From assembly GCF_017114985.1 (NCBI RefSeq), contig NZ_JABXKP010000071.1, positions 1 to 46,332 of the forward strand: a stretch of DNA of 46,332 bases. The letters run 5' to 3'. The notes under the pieces are model-generated. The model had not been told where the DNA came from. It saw only the letters and a program-made list of their open reading frames with translations, and ran no database searches. The DNA comes from Nostoc sp. JL33 (GTDB lineage Bacteria; Cyanobacteriota; Cyanobacteriia; Cyanobacteriales; Nostocaceae). Made by a program: the position numbers and the translations under genes. Positions 9,669-17,329 of this stretch are shown piece after piece; the stretch's first letter is position 1, and each line of letters begins with the position of its first letter.

Positions 9669-10050
9669 AGCCACAATCACCAAAGCTGACGAAGCAATCC
9701 AACAAGCCTCATACAAGTTGACTGCGGCTGATAAAGAGACTATTTCTGGTGCTATAGCTGTTCAAAATGAGCAATCTAAGATTTTGGGTGCATCAACTGG
9801 TGTCACAGGGGCTTTGTTGTTCATGGAATCCTTGATTGGAGCCAAAGGGACAGTGTTGGATGCCTTTGCTGAACAATCCATGTTGGAAGTTGATAACCAG
9901 ATTACCGAGATAGATCAGAGTTTGATTAATTTGGCAGAAGAAGCCTCAACAAGGCTGGGGAAGTCGATTCAAAAAAAAGAACAACTCAAAGCGCGACTCA
10001 ATTTGTTGCGGGAGAGAGTTTCTTCGATGGGGACACAGATCCGATTTTAG
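9634..10050 (+). CDS. Coiled-coil protein, probably the front part of a split gene
   Basis: 138 residues from a TTG start; no ATG is available upstream, where TGA and TAG close the frame at 9601 and 9613. The C-terminal half is clearly heptad-like (DNQITEIDQSLINLAEEAS, KKEQLKARLNLLRERV). After about 10025 the coding signal moves to the -1 frame (DGDTDPILEAYKTV), which runs open into the 10065-10337 frame. A run of eight A at 9971-9978, read CAA AAA AAA GAA, is a possible slippery site, but coiled-coil coding continues past it. Most likely one ~235-residue protein interrupted by an indel, or joined by frameshifting. Function unknown. Confidence 0.55.
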   Translation: MVSSIINSPRTEATITKADEAIQQASYKLTAADKETISGAIAVQNEQSKILGASTGVTGALLFMESLIGAKGTVLDAFAEQSMLEVDNQITEIDQSLINLAEEASTRLGKSIQKKEQLKARLNLLRERVSSMGTQIRF

Positions 10051-10064
10051 AAGCTTATAAAACA

Positions 10065-10337
10065 GTGGCGGCATTGTTACAAATCCAAAATGAAACTGTT
10101 GCCACTGTTGCCGAAATCCGATTACTTCAAGAACTATTAGCTCATCAAAGGAAAAATCAGGTTATGGATATTCTCAGTACAGGATTGTTTGCTACTTCAA
10201 TTGTTGGCGCTTTAGGTGGCAGTGCATATCTCGTTGGTAGCGTTGTCGCTACTGGATTAATTGGTAGTGGGATGTTCATACCGTTGGGATTACTTGTTGG
10301 TGCAGGATTGACATTTCTGGGACGGGCATCAAAGTAA
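10065..10337 (+). CDS. Small membrane protein, probably the back part of the split gene
   Basis: 90 residues from a GTG. The same frame is open upstream to about 9960 and reads plausibly (GESFFDGDTDPILEAYKT), so the GTG is probably not the real start. The N-terminal half is helical and the last 45 residues form two Gly/Ala-rich hydrophobic segments (LFATSIVGALGGSAYLVGSV and MFIPLGLLVGAGLTFLG), a hairpin in the membrane. Coiled coil plus membrane hairpin could make a membrane-tethered plasmid factor; this is inference. Confidence 0.5.
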   Translation: MAALLQIQNETVATVAEIRLLQELLAHQRKNQVMDILSTGLFATSIVGALGGSAYLVGSVVATGLIGSGMFIPLGLLVGAGLTFLGRASK

Positions 10338-10354
10338 TAGTGATGGGTGGGAGT

Positions 10355-10710
10355 GTTTCACAGAACTGTTTCACAAAACTGTTTCAACGGTTTCATCAGT
10401 GTTTCAGGGTCGTGAAACAGCGTGAAACAGCATTTCCCCGCGTGAAACATGAAACGTGAAACATGAAACACCAGTCAATTCCTTGCTCGAAAGCCTTTAT
10501 AGGCGGGATTGTTTCATCCAACTGTTTCATGAAACGTTTCAACGGTTTCATCAGTGTTTCAGGGTCGTGAAACAGCGTGAAACAGCATTTCCCCGCGTGA
10601 AACGTGAAACATGAAACACGAAACAACAGTCTATTCCTTGCTCGAAAGGCGTTATGAAGGGTAGTGTTTCATCCAACTGTTTCACAGCACTGTTTCACGA
10701 AACTGTTTCA
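10355..10710. repeat. Array of 26 GTTTCA/TGAAAC hexamers (iteron-like)
   Basis: Counting by eye gives 26 exact GTTTCA hexamers on one strand or the other, plus one CGAAAC variant, in 356 bp. They occur first as a GTTTCA cluster and then as a TGAAAC cluster, and this pattern is duplicated with a period of about 155 bp (for example 10381 matches 10536 and 10511 matches 10666). A third partial unit starts at 10666. Each unit also keeps a common spacer (TTCCTTGCTCGAAA) near 10480 and 10636. It sits just before a P-loop ATPase gene. This looks like a plasmid origin, partition site or operator array. Confidence 0.8.
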
Positions 10711-10735
10711 ATCGCCAATTGTTGATATTGGCAAG

Positions 10736-11923
10736 ATGAACCAAGCTGCGGAGCTTTCTAGACCTATAGAGTTACAACCATCAGCTGATGGGCTTGTACC
10801 AGACACTATAATTAATCTCCCTCTAGTTAATAGGGCAAACGCACTGATCGCTGCTTTAACGAAAAGTGGTTTCCAAGTAGAAGACATGATGAGTTCTCAA
10901 GTGATAGCGATCGCTGGTACTCAGCGAGGTGGCAAGGGAACCTTAGCAGCAATCTTGGCAACATTATCAACTGCACTTGACCCCGGATTGAATACCCAAT
11001 ACTTTACAGCCGGAGTGGACGTTTACCCCTTTGCCTGCAACTTGACCTCTGCCCTTAAATACCCGGATATTGGTGCGGATGGGGCTGATGAACTCGTCGC
11101 TCGTGATTTATTGAAATTTCTTAAGGGTTTAGATGGAAGCGAACCTTACTCCCATAAAAATTTACTGCTAGTAATTGATGAAGCGATGCGGTTGCTGTCA
11201 TTGTTGGAGGAGAGCGATCGCACCTGGGCGATTCAATATTTACTTTCTCGCTTCGCCAAGTCTGGCGGTACATTAATTATCATATTGCATGGCTCTAACC
11301 TGACAAGCGTGGTAGGTAAAGCTACGGCTGGGCTGGCAGATACTTTTAAGCAATCGGTTAACTTTATTGGCTGTGTAGCTCAAGCGGTTAGTGCTGGTGG
11401 TCTACGCAAAATCAATGTTGCTAGTGGAGAATATTTCAAAGCCAACCCTAATAACTTTGGAGAACCTGTTAGCGGTGGCAATCTGGGGATGATTCCCGAA
11501 TGGCTAAAGACCCATTTGCACCCAGGCAATGGGCAACCAGACCCAGCTAGAACATTACTTCAGTTTTTCCCAGAATTGATTCAACAGCATGAAAGGGCAG
11601 TCATACCCAGAGGAGAGAAAATTGCACCATCAGACGCAGTTAATCATCTGGAGTCCATTTTTTCAAAGCCTTATCAAGAAGTGGAATTTCTGGAAGTAGA
11701 AGAGAGTAGTATTTCTGAGGCTGATAAAGACAAGATTGTGGCGATTGTTGCAGCTACTGCTAGCCCTCCAACTTCTTTTGCTGCTATCAGAAACAGCCGC
11801 AAGTGGGGCGACGAGAAAAAGAGTGTTCTTTACTTAAGGAATGCCTTATCACAATTGATTGACACTAACCAATTGTGCGGAAATGAAAAAGATGGCTTCA
11901 GTGTAACTAATATTACTGGTTAA
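10736..11923 (+). CDS. P-loop ATPase, plasmid-associated
   Basis: 395 residues from the ATG at 10736; a GTG at 10664 would be inside the GTTTCA array and its translation just reads the repeats, so the later start is preferred. Walker A is GTQRGGKGT (61-69) and Walker B LLLVIDEA (about 142-149), followed by a sensor-like strand (GGTLIIILHGSN). The C-terminal 80 residues look like a small helical, possibly winged-helix domain (FAAIRNSRKWGDEKKSVLYL). This resembles cyanobacterial plasmid ATPases of unknown role. Array plus ATPase suggests replication, partition or conjugative DNA handling; the exact family is not identified. Confidence 0.75.
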   Translation: MNQAAELSRPIELQPSADGLVPDTIINLPLVNRANALIAALTKSGFQVEDMMSSQVIAIAGTQRGGKGTLAAILATLSTALDPGLNTQYFTAGVDVYPFACNLTSALKYPDIGADGADELVARDLLKFLKGLDGSEPYSHKNLLLVIDEAMRLLSLLEESDRTWAIQYLLSRFAKSGGTLIIILHGSNLTSVVGKATAGLADTFKQSVNFIGCVAQAVSAGGLRKINVASGEYFKANPNNFGEPVSGGNLGMIPEWLKTHLHPGNGQPDPARTLLQFFPELIQQHERAVIPRGEKIAPSDAVNHLESIFSKPYQEVEFLEVEESSISEADKDKIVAIVAATASPPTSFAAIRNSRKWGDEKKSVLYLRNALSQLIDTNQLCGNEKDGFSVTNITG

Positions 11924-11937
11924 TATTAGTTACACTG
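11899..11937 (+). terminator. Perfect 17-bp hairpin over the ATPase stop codon
   Basis: Positions 11899-11915 and 11921-11937 are perfect inverted copies around a five-base loop (CTGGT). The TAA stop of the ATPase lies at the start of the right arm. There is no T-tract, so it is either a bidirectional or processing structure or a protein-binding palindrome rather than a classic intrinsic terminator. Confidence 0.55.
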
Positions 11938-11940
11938 CCC

Positions 11941-11976
11941 GTTGAGTTCCGGTCAAGTTCCTGTCGAGTTCCGGTA
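11941..11976. repeat. Three 11-bp tandem repeats
   Basis: GTTGAGTTCCG, GTCAAGTTCCT and GTCGAGTTCCG follow one another at 11941, 11952 and 11963, immediately after the long hairpin. An 11-bp period puts the copies on about the same DNA face, as expected for an operator. No other function is visible. Confidence 0.5.
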
Positions 11977-12085
11977 TTCTTACATCTTCAAATACTGTTG
12001 AAAAATAGAGTCTTTTTATTTTTCCAGTAAGATTTCATTTTTTCTAAACATTTTCCAGAGTGTGGAAGCATCGGGAAGTTTAAAA

Positions 12086-12421
12086 ATGAGCGATAAATTA
12101 ACCACAGCATTACAAAAATTAGCCATAAGTCCAGTTAAAGCAGACAGGATGGCTATTTGTAGATTGGAAAAAGAGTACGGCGCTTCTTTATCAGAAATCG
12201 TTGGTGAACTCGAAGATTATGCCATCGTTCACCAATCTATTCAAGACGAAAGAGCTAAACCCAAAAATCAGTTGATTATCCTTTGCTGTTATGGCTGTCT
12301 TTGGGGTGCAGTTATCGGAATTGCGACGTTGTTTATTAAGCCCGGTGTGACTGTGACGGCAATTGGGTTGGGTTTTACGGCTGGAGCGTCTGGAAAATTG
12401 CTGGTTCAAAAAGGGGAATAA
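12086..12421 (+). CDS. Small two-segment membrane protein of unknown function
   Basis: 111 residues from the ATG at 12086, with GGAAG about ten bases before it; a GTG at 12062 would add eight residues. The N-terminal ~65 residues are helical and charged (DRMAICRLEKEYGASLSEIVGEL-like region); two hydrophobic segments follow (LIILCCYGCLWGAVIGIATL and VTAIGLGFTAGASGKLL). It lies after the ATPase and its hairpin on the same strand and may belong to the same plasmid block. Confidence 0.55.
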   Translation: MSDKLTTALQKLAISPVKADRMAICRLEKEYGASLSEIVGELEDYAIVHQSIQDERAKPKNQLIILCCYGCLWGAVIGIATLFIKPGVTVTAIGLGFTAGASGKLLVQKGE

Positions 12422-12484
12422 GTCGAAGTAGTTGAAGATTGATTTTAATTGTTTAGCTGAACTCTTAGATTCATTGGAGTAAAG

Positions 12485-12640
12485 ATGTCTTAGTCGAAAT
12501 CTATTTCTCTTGATGTTGCTAATAAAATTTTTGACATAATTGGAGTTTCTTTTGAGCAGAACGAATTAGAAGGCGGTGACATCGCTAAGGGACTTCCAGA
12601 AAATAAAATATACAGCCCAGCAAGAGTTAAACTCCAGTGA
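12485..12640 (+). pseudogene. Small gene with a stop at codon 3
   Basis: GGAGTAAAG precedes an ATG, then TCT and a TAG at 12491; the frame then continues open for 48 codons (SKSISLDVANKIFDIIGVS ... SPARVKLQ) to a TGA at 12638. The tail reads like real protein, so this is probably a 51-residue protein inactivated by one nonsense change or expressed only by readthrough. Family not recognised. Confidence 0.4.
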
Positions 12641-12675
12641 TTAGCTCTGCCACTCAAACTTCGATTGAGCAGCCG

Positions 12676-13536
12676 TCACGCCACTTTGCGATTTACAAGT
12701 TCTTGAAAGTACTGCGGTAGCGATCGCGGCTCTCGTCCAAGCAGTGTTCGCAGCACGATCGCGTTCCCGCCAGGAAAACCATACTGATCATAGTCTTGGT
12801 ACATCACCCGCAGGTGATCGCGTAGCCCGTTCGGGATGTGTGCGCCTTGTGCCCACTCATCGAAGGGAGATTCACCCGCCTCAATCGTGCGCCCGATCGC
12901 CTCGCCCATCATCACCGCAAGTTCTACGCGGTTGACCATGCCCGGAGCGCATAGCTCAAACGTTCCGTAGCTTAACTCGTTACTTGTTAACGCCTTTGCT
13001 GCGACTGCCGCCACGTCGCGGTAGTCCACATAGCAAGCTTTTGCTAGCTTGGAGTAGGGCAGCGAGAATAGTCCTTGCTTAATCACCGTATCCCAGCCTG
13101 CCGCAAAGTTCTGCATAAACATCGACGGTTGCAGCACGGTGAACTCCATACCCGACTCGTACATTGCCTCTTCCACCGGACGCTTGGCAGCATGATTGCT
13201 CAGTTTGGAGAGCGACGGGTGATAAACACCAGAGAATACAAATTTCCGCACACCATTCGCTTTAGCAGCTTTGACCATCGCCACACCCAACTCCGCTTCG
13301 TTGGGAGCGAAGGCAGGGTTAATATGAAAAACGCTGTCCACACCAGCAGCAGCAGCACGGAGACTATCCGGGTTTTGGAGGTTGCCGATCGTCGTCTCGT
13401 CTGCGCCTTGCTGGCGCGCCGCTTCAATTTTGCTCTCGTCACGCACTAGGGCGCGGACTGTGGCACCGCGCTGCTTCAGTTCGGGCACGACAAGGCTGGC
13501 GTACTTACCTGTTGCTCCTACGACCAATGCTTTCAT
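12676..13536 (-). CDS. NmrA-family NAD(P)-binding protein
   Basis: 286 residues with an N-terminal Rossmann fold: VVGATGKYAS at 5-14 is the nucleotide-binding loop, VRALVRDESK follows beta-2 and would set NADPH preference, VDSVFHINPAF marks the next strand and RKFVFSGVYHPS the core strand. The usual Ser/Tyr-x-x-x-Lys catalytic set of short-chain dehydrogenases is not evident, as in NmrA redox-sensor or reductase proteins. Start supported by CAGGAGAAAACG before ATG. It follows the 13591-14487 gene by 54 bp, giving a two-gene operon divergent from a LysR regulator. Richer in G+C than its surroundings. Confidence 0.85.
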   Translation of the reverse strand: MKALVVGATGKYASLVVPELKQRGATVRALVRDESKIEAARQQGADETTIGNLQNPDSLRAAAAGVDSVFHINPAFAPNEAELGVAMVKAAKANGVRKFVFSGVYHPSLSKLSNHAAKRPVEEAMYESGMEFTVLQPSMFMQNFAAGWDTVIKQGLFSLPYSKLAKACYVDYRDVAAVAAKALTSNELSYGTFELCAPGMVNRVELAVMMGEAIGRTIEAGESPFDEWAQGAHIPNGLRDHLRVMYQDYDQYGFPGGNAIVLRTLLGREPRSLPQYFQELVNRKVA

Positions 13537-13590
13537 CGTTTTCTCCTGATTGTTCTGATACTCGTTGTGAACTTTCTGCTAATCTTTTGA

Positions 13591-14487
13591 CTAGTCATCG
13601 GATGCGCTTTCGGCAGATTTTGCCCAGCCGCGATTACGCAAGTAGGATTCAAAATCGGTTGGTTGAGGAAAATCGCGTTTCAACCTCGCCAAATCTGCGA
13701 TATAGCCGACATTTTCAAACCAGCGATACATGATGGTCACTTCCTCTCCAGCTTGCTGCTCAAATGCTTCAAATGGAATTTGTTGGTATGCGACGTTCTT
13801 TCCTAAAACGCGGCTAAACGCGGCAGCGATTTCTGTCATAGTCATCTCCACACTGGCGACTTCGATTTCGCGGTTTATGAAGTCTGCGGGACGCTCGAAT
13901 ACCTCGGCAACCATTGCCCCGTAATCTTCCTCGGACAACTGCTGCAATTTTGTATCGGGACTGAGCGGTTGGGAGAGCGTGCCCTGCTCCACCATTGGAC
14001 GCATTGAGGCGTAGTTGTAAAAGAAGAAAACTGGACGCATGATTGTGTAGGGCAAGCCCAGCGATCGAACGTACTCTTCGACTTGAAATTTACTGTCGAA
14101 ATGGGGAATGCCCGTGTTGCGTTCGGCGCTGCCCACAGAACTGTAGACGAAATGCTCGACACCTGCCGATGAAGCTGCGTCTGCAACGCTTTTACCATCT
14201 TGGATCTCGGCTGATAATCCGCCTTCTTTGAGAAAAGTCTGCAATGAAAAAACACCATAAGCACCTTGCAGAGCCCGATCAAGCGACGCACGATCCCTGA
14301 AATCTCCGGCGACGAGTTCTGCCCCCGCTTCTTGGAGTGCATGGGCGGCGGACTTGTTTGGATCGCGCACAAAAGCACGTACCTTGAAGTTACCACGCTT
14401 TAAAAGATGACGCGCCACTGCGCCACCCTGATTGCCCGTGGCTCCGGTGACTAAGATAATTTTTTCTGCTGTTGTTTGCTGTGTCAT
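13591..14487 (-). CDS. NmrA/HSCARG-type NAD(P)-binding protein
   Basis: 298 residues. The loop VTGATGNQGGAVARHL (13-28) is the classical NmrA/HSCARG G-x-x-G-x-x-G signature, followed by VRAFVRDPNK, GAYGVFSLQ and VEHFVYSSVGSAERNTGIPH, all typical of the HSCARG-like subgroup that binds NADPH and senses redox state. First gene of the minus-strand pair, with its promoter in the 130-bp gap shared with the LysR gene. Like its partner it is G+C-rich relative to neighbours, suggesting transfer as a unit. Substrate unknown. Confidence 0.85.
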   Translation of the reverse strand: MTQQTTAEKIILVTGATGNQGGAVARHLLKRGNFKVRAFVRDPNKSAAHALQEAGAELVAGDFRDRASLDRALQGAYGVFSLQTFLKEGGLSAEIQDGKSVADAASSAGVEHFVYSSVGSAERNTGIPHFDSKFQVEEYVRSLGLPYTIMRPVFFFYNYASMRPMVEQGTLSQPLSPDTKLQQLSEEDYGAMVAEVFERPADFINREIEVASVEMTMTEIAAAFSRVLGKNVAYQQIPFEAFEQQAGEEVTIMYRWFENVGYIADLARLKRDFPQPTDFESYLRNRGWAKSAESASDD

Positions 14488-14617
14488 GTCTGTTTTTTTA
14501 ATGCTGTTTGTGTATTTGAAATTTATCTTCTCTAAACAGTAGCTTGTGCAGAAAAAAAGAAAAAGTAGTTAAAATTCAAAACAGTTGTGCAAAAAATTCA
14601 AAGATGCGTTTCGGTTA
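14488..14617. promoter_or_regulatory. Divergent LysR/NmrA promoter region
   Basis: This 130-bp A+T-rich gap separates the start codons of the NmrA operon (minus) and the LysR gene (plus), the usual layout for a LysR regulator and its target. It contains two similar blocks, CTTGTGCAGAAAAAA near 14550 and GTTGTGCAAAAAA near 14584, about 34 bases apart, which could be regulator half-sites. No firm -10/-35 pair is assigned. Confidence 0.45.
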
Positions 14618-15535
14618 ATGGACAAGCTCAAAAGCCTGATGATTTTTATCCGCTCCGCTCAATCTGGCAGCTTTTCGGAGGCAGCACGACACTTAGGTAT
14701 GGCTCCTTCAGCCGTGAGTCGAGCCGTATTGCGCTTGGAAGATGACTTGGGGGTGCGCTTGCTCCAGCGAACAACTCGCAGTTTGACCCTGACCGAAGAT
14801 GGCAACCGATTTTATCAACGCTCTGAGCAAATTCTCAACGATTTGGAAGAAGCCGAACTCGAAGTCAAACAATCGCAATCAATGCCGCTCGGAACATTGC
14901 GGCTCGATCTGAGCTTTGTGTTTGGCAAAATACATATCGCTCCGGCTCTGCTGCAATTTGTCACACAATATCCAAAGCTAAATCTGAATGTTTCTTTTAA
15001 CGATCGCGTGATCGATCTGATTGAGGAAGGCATTGACGCGACAGTGCGGATTGGAATGAGCAGTGATAGCCGTTTAATCATGCACCATCTGGCAACTGCA
15101 CGCTACATCACTTGTGCCTCACCGCAGTATCTCGCTCAGTATGGCACGCCCACAATACCCACAGAACTTTTGCAGCATCGCTGTGTCAACTTTATCTATC
15201 CACAGACTGGGCGAGAGCCTAAATGGAAGTTTGAACAAGATGGAAAAGCGATTGACCTTTGTGTTAAGAGTTATCTGCGATTCGATAATTCAGAAGTCAT
15301 TTTAGAGGCAGTCATTCAAGGAGCCGGTGTAGTTCAATTTCCCAAATTTATCGCAGCCAAAGCGATCGCGCGTGGAGACCTCCAACCAATTCTTCAATCC
15401 TACACGACCCAAGTTGGATTACCGATCTCCGTGTTGTACCCGCAAAAACGCTATCTCTGTGCTAAAGTTCGCGTCTTTGTTGAGTTTATGACAGAATTGA
15501 TGGCTGCATTAAAGCGAGTTGATATTATAGATTGA
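14618..15535 (+). CDS. LysR-family transcriptional regulator
   Basis: 305 residues from the ATG at 14618 (MDKLKSLMIFIRSAQSGSF); a TTG at 14585 would add 11 unlikely residues. Residues 1-60 form the LysR winged helix-turn-helix (SFSEAARHLGMAPSAVSRAV, then LEDDLGVRLLQRTTRSLTLT), and the rest is the periplasmic-binding-like effector domain (IDATVRIG, HRCVNF, AVIQGAGVVQFPKFI). Length is normal for the family. It is divergent from the two NmrA genes and most likely controls them and itself; the inducer is not apparent. Confidence 0.92.
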   Translation: MDKLKSLMIFIRSAQSGSFSEAARHLGMAPSAVSRAVLRLEDDLGVRLLQRTTRSLTLTEDGNRFYQRSEQILNDLEEAELEVKQSQSMPLGTLRLDLSFVFGKIHIAPALLQFVTQYPKLNLNVSFNDRVIDLIEEGIDATVRIGMSSDSRLIMHHLATARYITCASPQYLAQYGTPTIPTELLQHRCVNFIYPQTGREPKWKFEQDGKAIDLCVKSYLRFDNSEVILEAVIQGAGVVQFPKFIAAKAIARGDLQPILQSYTTQVGLPISVLYPQKRYLCAKVRVFVEFMTELMAALKRVDIID

Positions 15536-15888
15536 AAGCTATTTATTTAGAGACAGTAGGTGTTGCAGAAAATCTTCAGCAATTTGTCAAATCAATTCAA
15601 AATTACAATCAGTGAGGGCAAGAAAAGAGCTAATTAATCAATTCAAAATTTTTGTTGATTCTTAATTTTGAATTTTGAATTTTGAATTTCATTAAATGGT
15701 TAAACGGCAGAATCCATTTTTTCCAATTCTTAGATAATATTCAGTTTTATACCAGACTCATCTCAGGATAATCTGTCACTCTAATAATTAAAATCAATCA
15801 CGCAATATTGAGAAAATATTTGCTTATAAAGTATCTGTCTGATTTGATGAGTTTCATTTAAAATTATCATAAAATAGTTGTCAAAGAT
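15536..15888. other. Intergenic stretch with TTTTGAATT repeats
   Basis: No gene is visible between the LysR stop and msrA. Near 15648-15690 the sequence AATTTTGAATTTTGAATT forms three 7-8 base tandem units, with complementary copies (AATTCAAAATT) near 15590 and 15640 that can pair with it. Such A+T repeats are common between cyanobacterial genes. The msrA promoter should lie at its right end. Confidence 0.5.
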
Positions 15889-16380
15889 ATGCAAAACGCT
15901 AATCTACAAAAAGCGACATTTGGAGCAGGCTGTTTCTGGGGAGTTGAAGCAGCATTTCGTCAAGTAAAGGGAGTAACTTCTACAGCAGTTGGTTACACTG
16001 GCGGACACTTTGAGAATCCAACCTACGAAGATGTCTGTAGAGGCAAAACTGGACACGCTGAAGCAGTGGAAGTGGAATACAATCCAGCAACAGTATCTTA
16101 TGATGAACTGCTAAATGTGTTTTGGAATAAGCACAATCCCACAGCATCAAACCATCAGGAGCTAGATGTTGGTTATCAATATCGGTCAGTGATATTTTTC
16201 CACACTCCAGAGCAGGAATTATTAGCAAGAGCCTCCAAGGAGAAGCTTGAGAGTAGTTCTCGTTATCACAAAAATCCAATTGTAACGGAGATTGTAGCTG
16301 CATCACAATTCTATAGAGCAGAAGAGTATCATCAGCAATATCTGGAGAAGCATGGACGAGCGTCTTACAGGATAGGCTAA
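15889..16380 (+). CDS. msrA: Peptide-methionine (S)-S-oxide reductase MsrA, cytosolic
   Basis: 163 residues, the usual MsrA length. The active-site motif GAGCFWG (catalytic Cys15) is at the N-terminus, followed by the conserved [15 protein letters not shown] and YQYRS segments. It reduces S-form methionine sulfoxide in proteins, with thioredoxin as the usual donor. The only other cysteine is Cys50 ([10 protein letters not shown]); the C-terminal resolving cysteines of some MsrA enzymes are absent. It converges with a second MsrA gene whose product is membrane-targeted, giving one enzyme per compartment. Confidence 0.95.
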   Translation: MQNANLQKATFGAGCFWGVEAAFRQVKGVTSTAVGYTGGHFENPTYEDVCRGKTGHAEAVEVEYNPATVSYDELLNVFWNKHNPTASNHQELDVGYQYRSVIFFHTPEQELLARASKEKLESSSRYHKNPIVTEIVAASQFYRAEEYHQQYLEKHGRASYRIG

Positions 16381-16475
16381 TCTTTCACTGGTTCAAGGGG
16401 ATCTTAAAAGCCGAATGCTGCAAATCCCCTTACAAAATCCCTTCGAGGTAGGGAACAGTGATAAAAACTTTAGTT

Positions 16476-16495
16476 GTGGGTTATTGCCCACTTTT
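16476..16495 (+). terminator. Weak hairpin with T-run after msrA
   Basis: GTGGG and CCCAC pair around a six-base loop and are followed by TTTT. The stem is only five base pairs. A longer-loop pairing of AAGGGGAT and ATCCCCTT lies just upstream around 16397-16432. Either could end transcription between the convergent msrA genes. Confidence 0.4.
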
Positions 16496-16536
16496 AAAAC
16501 AAGATGTTTTTGGAGACGCGTAGGTTTCCCTGTTGC

Positions 16537-17238
16537 CTATTGCCTGTTCCCTGTTCCCTCTGAATTGCTATACATATCAGGGAACTTTGCTTGAAGTTTA
16601 GCCAGCTTCGGCAAGTCATTCACTACCACATAGCGATCGCTCGGATGATGCACTATATAATTCTGATGGTATGCCGCAGCCTGATAAAAACCTTTCAAAG
16701 GATCTAATTCTGTCACAATCGGCTTGTCGAAGATTCGCGATTTGTTGAGTTGAGCGATATATTTTTGTGCAGCCTGTTTCTGCTCTTCGTTAGTAAAAAA
16801 GATCGCCGAACGATATTGCTTACCTGAGTCTGGGCCTTGTCGATTCAACTCTGTTGGGTCATGCGCTACCAAAAAGTAGACCTTCAGAAGCTGGTTATAT
16901 GATATTTTTGATGGATCGTAAGTGATTTTTACGGATTCAGCATGATTAGTTAATCCAGCACTGACAAGTGTGTAGTCTGCGGTTCTTGCATCACCCCCAG
17001 AAAAGCCAGAAACAACATCAGAAACACCTAATAGATGCTCAAAAACTGCTTCTATTCCCCAGTAGCACCCACCAGCGAAAACCGCTACTTGCTTTCCCTG
17101 CGGTATGGCAGTCGAGATATCAGTGGCCGGAGCAGGAAGTATCACACGAGATGCACCATATAGGAGTAAAACAGTCAGCGAAATGATGGACAAGTTGCGT
17201 AATAACTGGCGGGATAAAGTAAAGTTATAAATTGACAT
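16537..17238 (-). CDS. msrA: Membrane-anchored or exported MsrA
   Basis: 233 residues. Residues 11-35 form a basic-then-hydrophobic leader (LSIISLTVLLLYGAS), so the enzyme should act outside the cytoplasmic membrane. The MsrA domain starts at about 50 with GGCYWG (Cys58), then SGFSGGDARTADY, NHAESVKITYDP, HDPTELNRQGPD and QYRSAIFF. Cys58 is the only cysteine in the protein, so it must work as a one-cysteine MsrA. The last residues (EGTGNRQ) are read from a GTTCCCTGTT-type dispersed repeat at about 16530-16560, so the native stop may have been replaced. Confidence 0.92.
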   Translation of the reverse strand: MSIYNFTLSRQLLRNLSIISLTVLLLYGASRVILPAPATDISTAIPQGKQVAVFAGGCYWGIEAVFEHLLGVSDVVSGFSGGDARTADYTLVSAGLTNHAESVKITYDPSKISYNQLLKVYFLVAHDPTELNRQGPDSGKQYRSAIFFTNEEQKQAAQKYIAQLNKSRIFDKPIVTELDPLKGFYQAAAYHQNYIVHHPSDRYVVVNDLPKLAKLQAKFPDMYSNSEGTGNRQ

Positions 17239-17329
17239 TCGGTTGTGAATTCCTTTATTTAATAGACCAAGCTAAGGTTTCTTTGAGAATAGAATTTTCA
17301 CCATTCCAAATAGCGATGTCTACGACGGG

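Noticed and set aside
9970..9981. Programmed -1 frameshift site as the sole explanation of the split gene
   Set aside because: Coiled-coil coding continues in the original frame for about 45 bases after the A-run, so a simple indel further on is at least as likely.
10396..10626. A 76-codon minus-strand frame in the GTTTCA array
   Set aside because: It only translates the repeats (FHVSCFT-type) and shows no protein character.
10355..10710. CRISPR array
   Set aside because: The repeated word is six bases in both orientations with irregular spacing; there are no uniform repeats and unique spacers, and no cas genes.
12744..13449. Plus-strand frames opposite the NmrA gene
   Set aside because: The minus-strand NmrA protein is clear; these are G+C-driven shadows.
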